Origin: Pseudomonadales bacterium
Lineage (GTDB): Bacteria > Pseudomonadota > Gammaproteobacteria > Pseudomonadales > Azotimanducaceae
Length of the DNA stretch: 64,000 nucleotides
Assembly: GCA_028281005.1 (NCBI GenBank)
Contig: JANQKS010000018.1
Location: forward strand, 62,001-126,000
Reading direction: 5' to 3'
Shown here: piece after piece, positions 62,876 to 64,000 of the stretch
Position numbering within the stretch: position 1 is the first letter of the stretch
Layout of the letters: the number at the start of each line of letters is the position of its first letter
Made by a program: the position numbers and the translations under genes
The notes under the pieces: model-generated
Told to the model about the DNA's origin: nothing
Database searches by the model: none
Seen by the model: the letters and a program-made list of their open reading frames with translations, nothing else

Positions 62876-64000
62876 ATCAAGCGATCGACTATGACGTGAT
62901 AGTGGTTGGCGGCGGCCCAGCGGGTAGCACTACTGCCGAAGACCTCAGTCGACTAGGCCACAAGGTTGCCTTGTTAGAGCGGGGCGTGCGCATCAAACCT
63001 TGTGGCGGCGCGGTCCCACCCCGTTTGTTGGATCAGTTTGACATCCCTCGCAATCTGCTCAGCACAGAAATCAACTGCGCCCACATCGTCTCCCCTAATG
63101 GCAGGCGTGTGCAGATGCCAATCAACAACGGCTATATGGGCGTGGTAGACCGAGAAGTGTTTGATCCTTGGTTGCGCAACCGCGCCAAGGACGCTGGTGT
63201 CGACATCATTACCACCCAGTTTAAATACCTTCACGAAGAAGACGACGGCACCGTGCTGGTGTACATCGGGGAACGCGGCGAGGACGACACCACGCTACGC
63301 ACTCGCATCGTAGTGGGCGCAGACGGTGCCAACTCTACGGTGGCCAGCTTTGGTCTGTGCGGTGGCGGTGAACGAATGTCGTTTGGCGCATGGCGCGAAG
63401 AGATGCGCAGATTTGTACCAGGTGATACCGCCATGCACTACGTTGCCGCGTATCACGAAATTGTCGAAGCACCGAGCAATGTGGATGGCCACTGCTGCCA
63501 GGTGCATTACAACAGCCACTGGTCACCGGACTTTTTCGCCTGGGTATTTCCTCATGGTAACAAGCTCAGCGTTGGCGTCGGCAGTGCACAACGCGGCTTC
63601 GGTTTACGAGACTCGGTTAAAGACCTGCGCGCCAGCATTGGCTTAGCGGATGCCAAAACCCTACGCCGCGAGGGCGCACCGATCCCGTTACATCCTCTGC
63701 GCCGTTGGGACAACGGGCGCAACGTGATTGTTGTCGGCGACGCTGCAGGGGTGGTTGCACCCACTTCCGGTGAAGGTATTTATTACGCCATGGCCAGCGG
63801 TCGTATGGCAGCGGAGTCGATTGATGCCGTCTTGCGTACGGACAACCCCAGACTGCTGAGCCAGGCGAAGAAACGCTTCTTTGCGGAGCACGGCCAGACA
63901 TTTCGAATGCTCGGTATGATGCAAAAATACTGGTACACCGCCGACGACCGTCGTGAGCGTTTTGTCGCCATCTGCGAAGACCCCGACGTGCAAGACCTCA
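62872..64000 (+). CDS. bchP: Geranylgeranyl reductase BchP (3' end outside window)
   Basis: 376 codons are in the window. FAD-binding Rossmann motif VVGGGPAGSTTAEDLSRLGH near residue 11, RGVRIKPCGGAVPPRLL near 38, GADGANSTVASFGL near 148 and VVGDAAGVVAPTSGEGIYYAMASG near 286 are as in the ChlP/BchP family, about 390-400 residues. It reduces the geranylgeranyl tail of bacteriochlorophyll to phytyl in three steps. ATG overlaps the preceding stop. Only about 20 residues should be missing at the edge. Confidence 0.95.
   Translation, partial: MNQAIDYDVIVVGGGPAGSTTAEDLSRLGHKVALLERGVRIKPCGGAVPPRLLDQFDIPRNLLSTEINCAHIVSPNGRRVQMPINNGYMGVVDREVFDPWLRNRAKDAGVDIITTQFKYLHEEDDGTVLVYIGERGEDDTTLRTRIVVGADGANSTVASFGLCGGGERMSFGAWREEMRRFVPGDTAMHYVAAYHEIVEAPSNVDGHCCQVHYNSHWSPDFFAWVFPHGNKLSVGVGSAQRGFGLRDSVKDLRASIGLADAKTLRREGAPIPLHPLRRWDNGRNVIVVGDAAGVVAPTSGEGIYYAMASGRMAAESIDAVLRTDNPRLLSQAKKRFFAEHGQTFRMLGMMQKYWYTADDRRERFVAICEDPDVQDL

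Overview
The window is a contiguous bacterial chromosome segment from a gammaproteobacterium that carries a purple-bacterial photosynthesis gene cluster. Three things point to Gammaproteobacteria: the block bamD / pilS-pilR / fimT-like / fkpB-lspA-ribF-murJ / rpsT / proB-obgE-rpmA-rplU / ispB follows the order known from Pseudomonas; the prfC-rimI-holD linkage is also seen in E. coli; and msrPQ sits beside aroG-type DAHP synthase. The cyclase gene is the oxygen-dependent acsF, and bchNBL and bchH are present, so this looks like an aerobic anoxygenic phototroph of the Halieaceae/NOR5 (Congregibacter-like) kind. That placement is an inference.

Layout. 1-8210: a very large fused acyl-CoA carboxylase (minus strand, runs off the left edge), then a moaB-like gene, a thiolase and a 613-residue ketosynthase (plus strand). 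8287-11845: sirB1-like gene, prfC, rimI and a HolD-like gene (minus). 11894-18722: aroG-type DAHP synthase facing a long minus-strand series ilvB-ilvH-ilvC-pssA-msrP-msrQ. 18959-39628: housekeeping and envelope genes (pgeF, rluD, bamD, pilSR, a FimT-like pilin, fkpB, lspA, ribF, murJ, rpsT, proB, obgE, rpmA, rplU, ispB, a peptidase-like hydrolase, an ABC-2 exporter, a flavin-dependent oxidoreductase and a dipeptidase).

39629-44380 is an accessory stretch that starts at a tRNA-Pro(CGG) gene. It holds a copy of the tRNA 3' end behind a perfect 20-bp palindrome, a regulator/nucleotidyltransferase pair (the latter frameshifted) under a three-site phased operator, a membrane-anchored cytochrome/sugar-dehydrogenase fusion, a Tat-exported copper-storage protein, a lone HAD phosphatase and the remnant of an amidohydrolase.

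44382-64000 is the photosynthesis cluster. On the minus strand bchF-N-B-H-L-M-lhaA-puhA-puhB-puhC are nearly all joined by ATGA, GTGA or TAATG overlaps, followed by acsF, puhE and a CBS-domain gene. On the plus strand lie ppaA(aerR)-ppsR and then a PucC-family gene and bchP (cut by the right edge). Together these genes cover Mg insertion into protoporphyrin (bchH), methylation (bchM), isocyclic ring closure (acsF), protochlorophyllide reduction (bchLNB), vinyl hydration (bchF), tail reduction (bchP) and assembly of the reaction-centre H subunit and light-harvesting 1 (puhABCE, lhaA). Regulation is visible in the DNA: two perfect TGT-N12-ACA (PpsR/CrtJ) sites spaced 8 bp apart cover the promoter of the PucC-family gene, and the bchF and ppaA promoters lie back to back with their -35 boxes forming an inverted repeat. 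bchG (bacteriochlorophyll synthase), which usually sits between ppsR and the PucC-family gene, is not there. No rRNA genes, complete insertion sequences or CRISPR arrays were seen.
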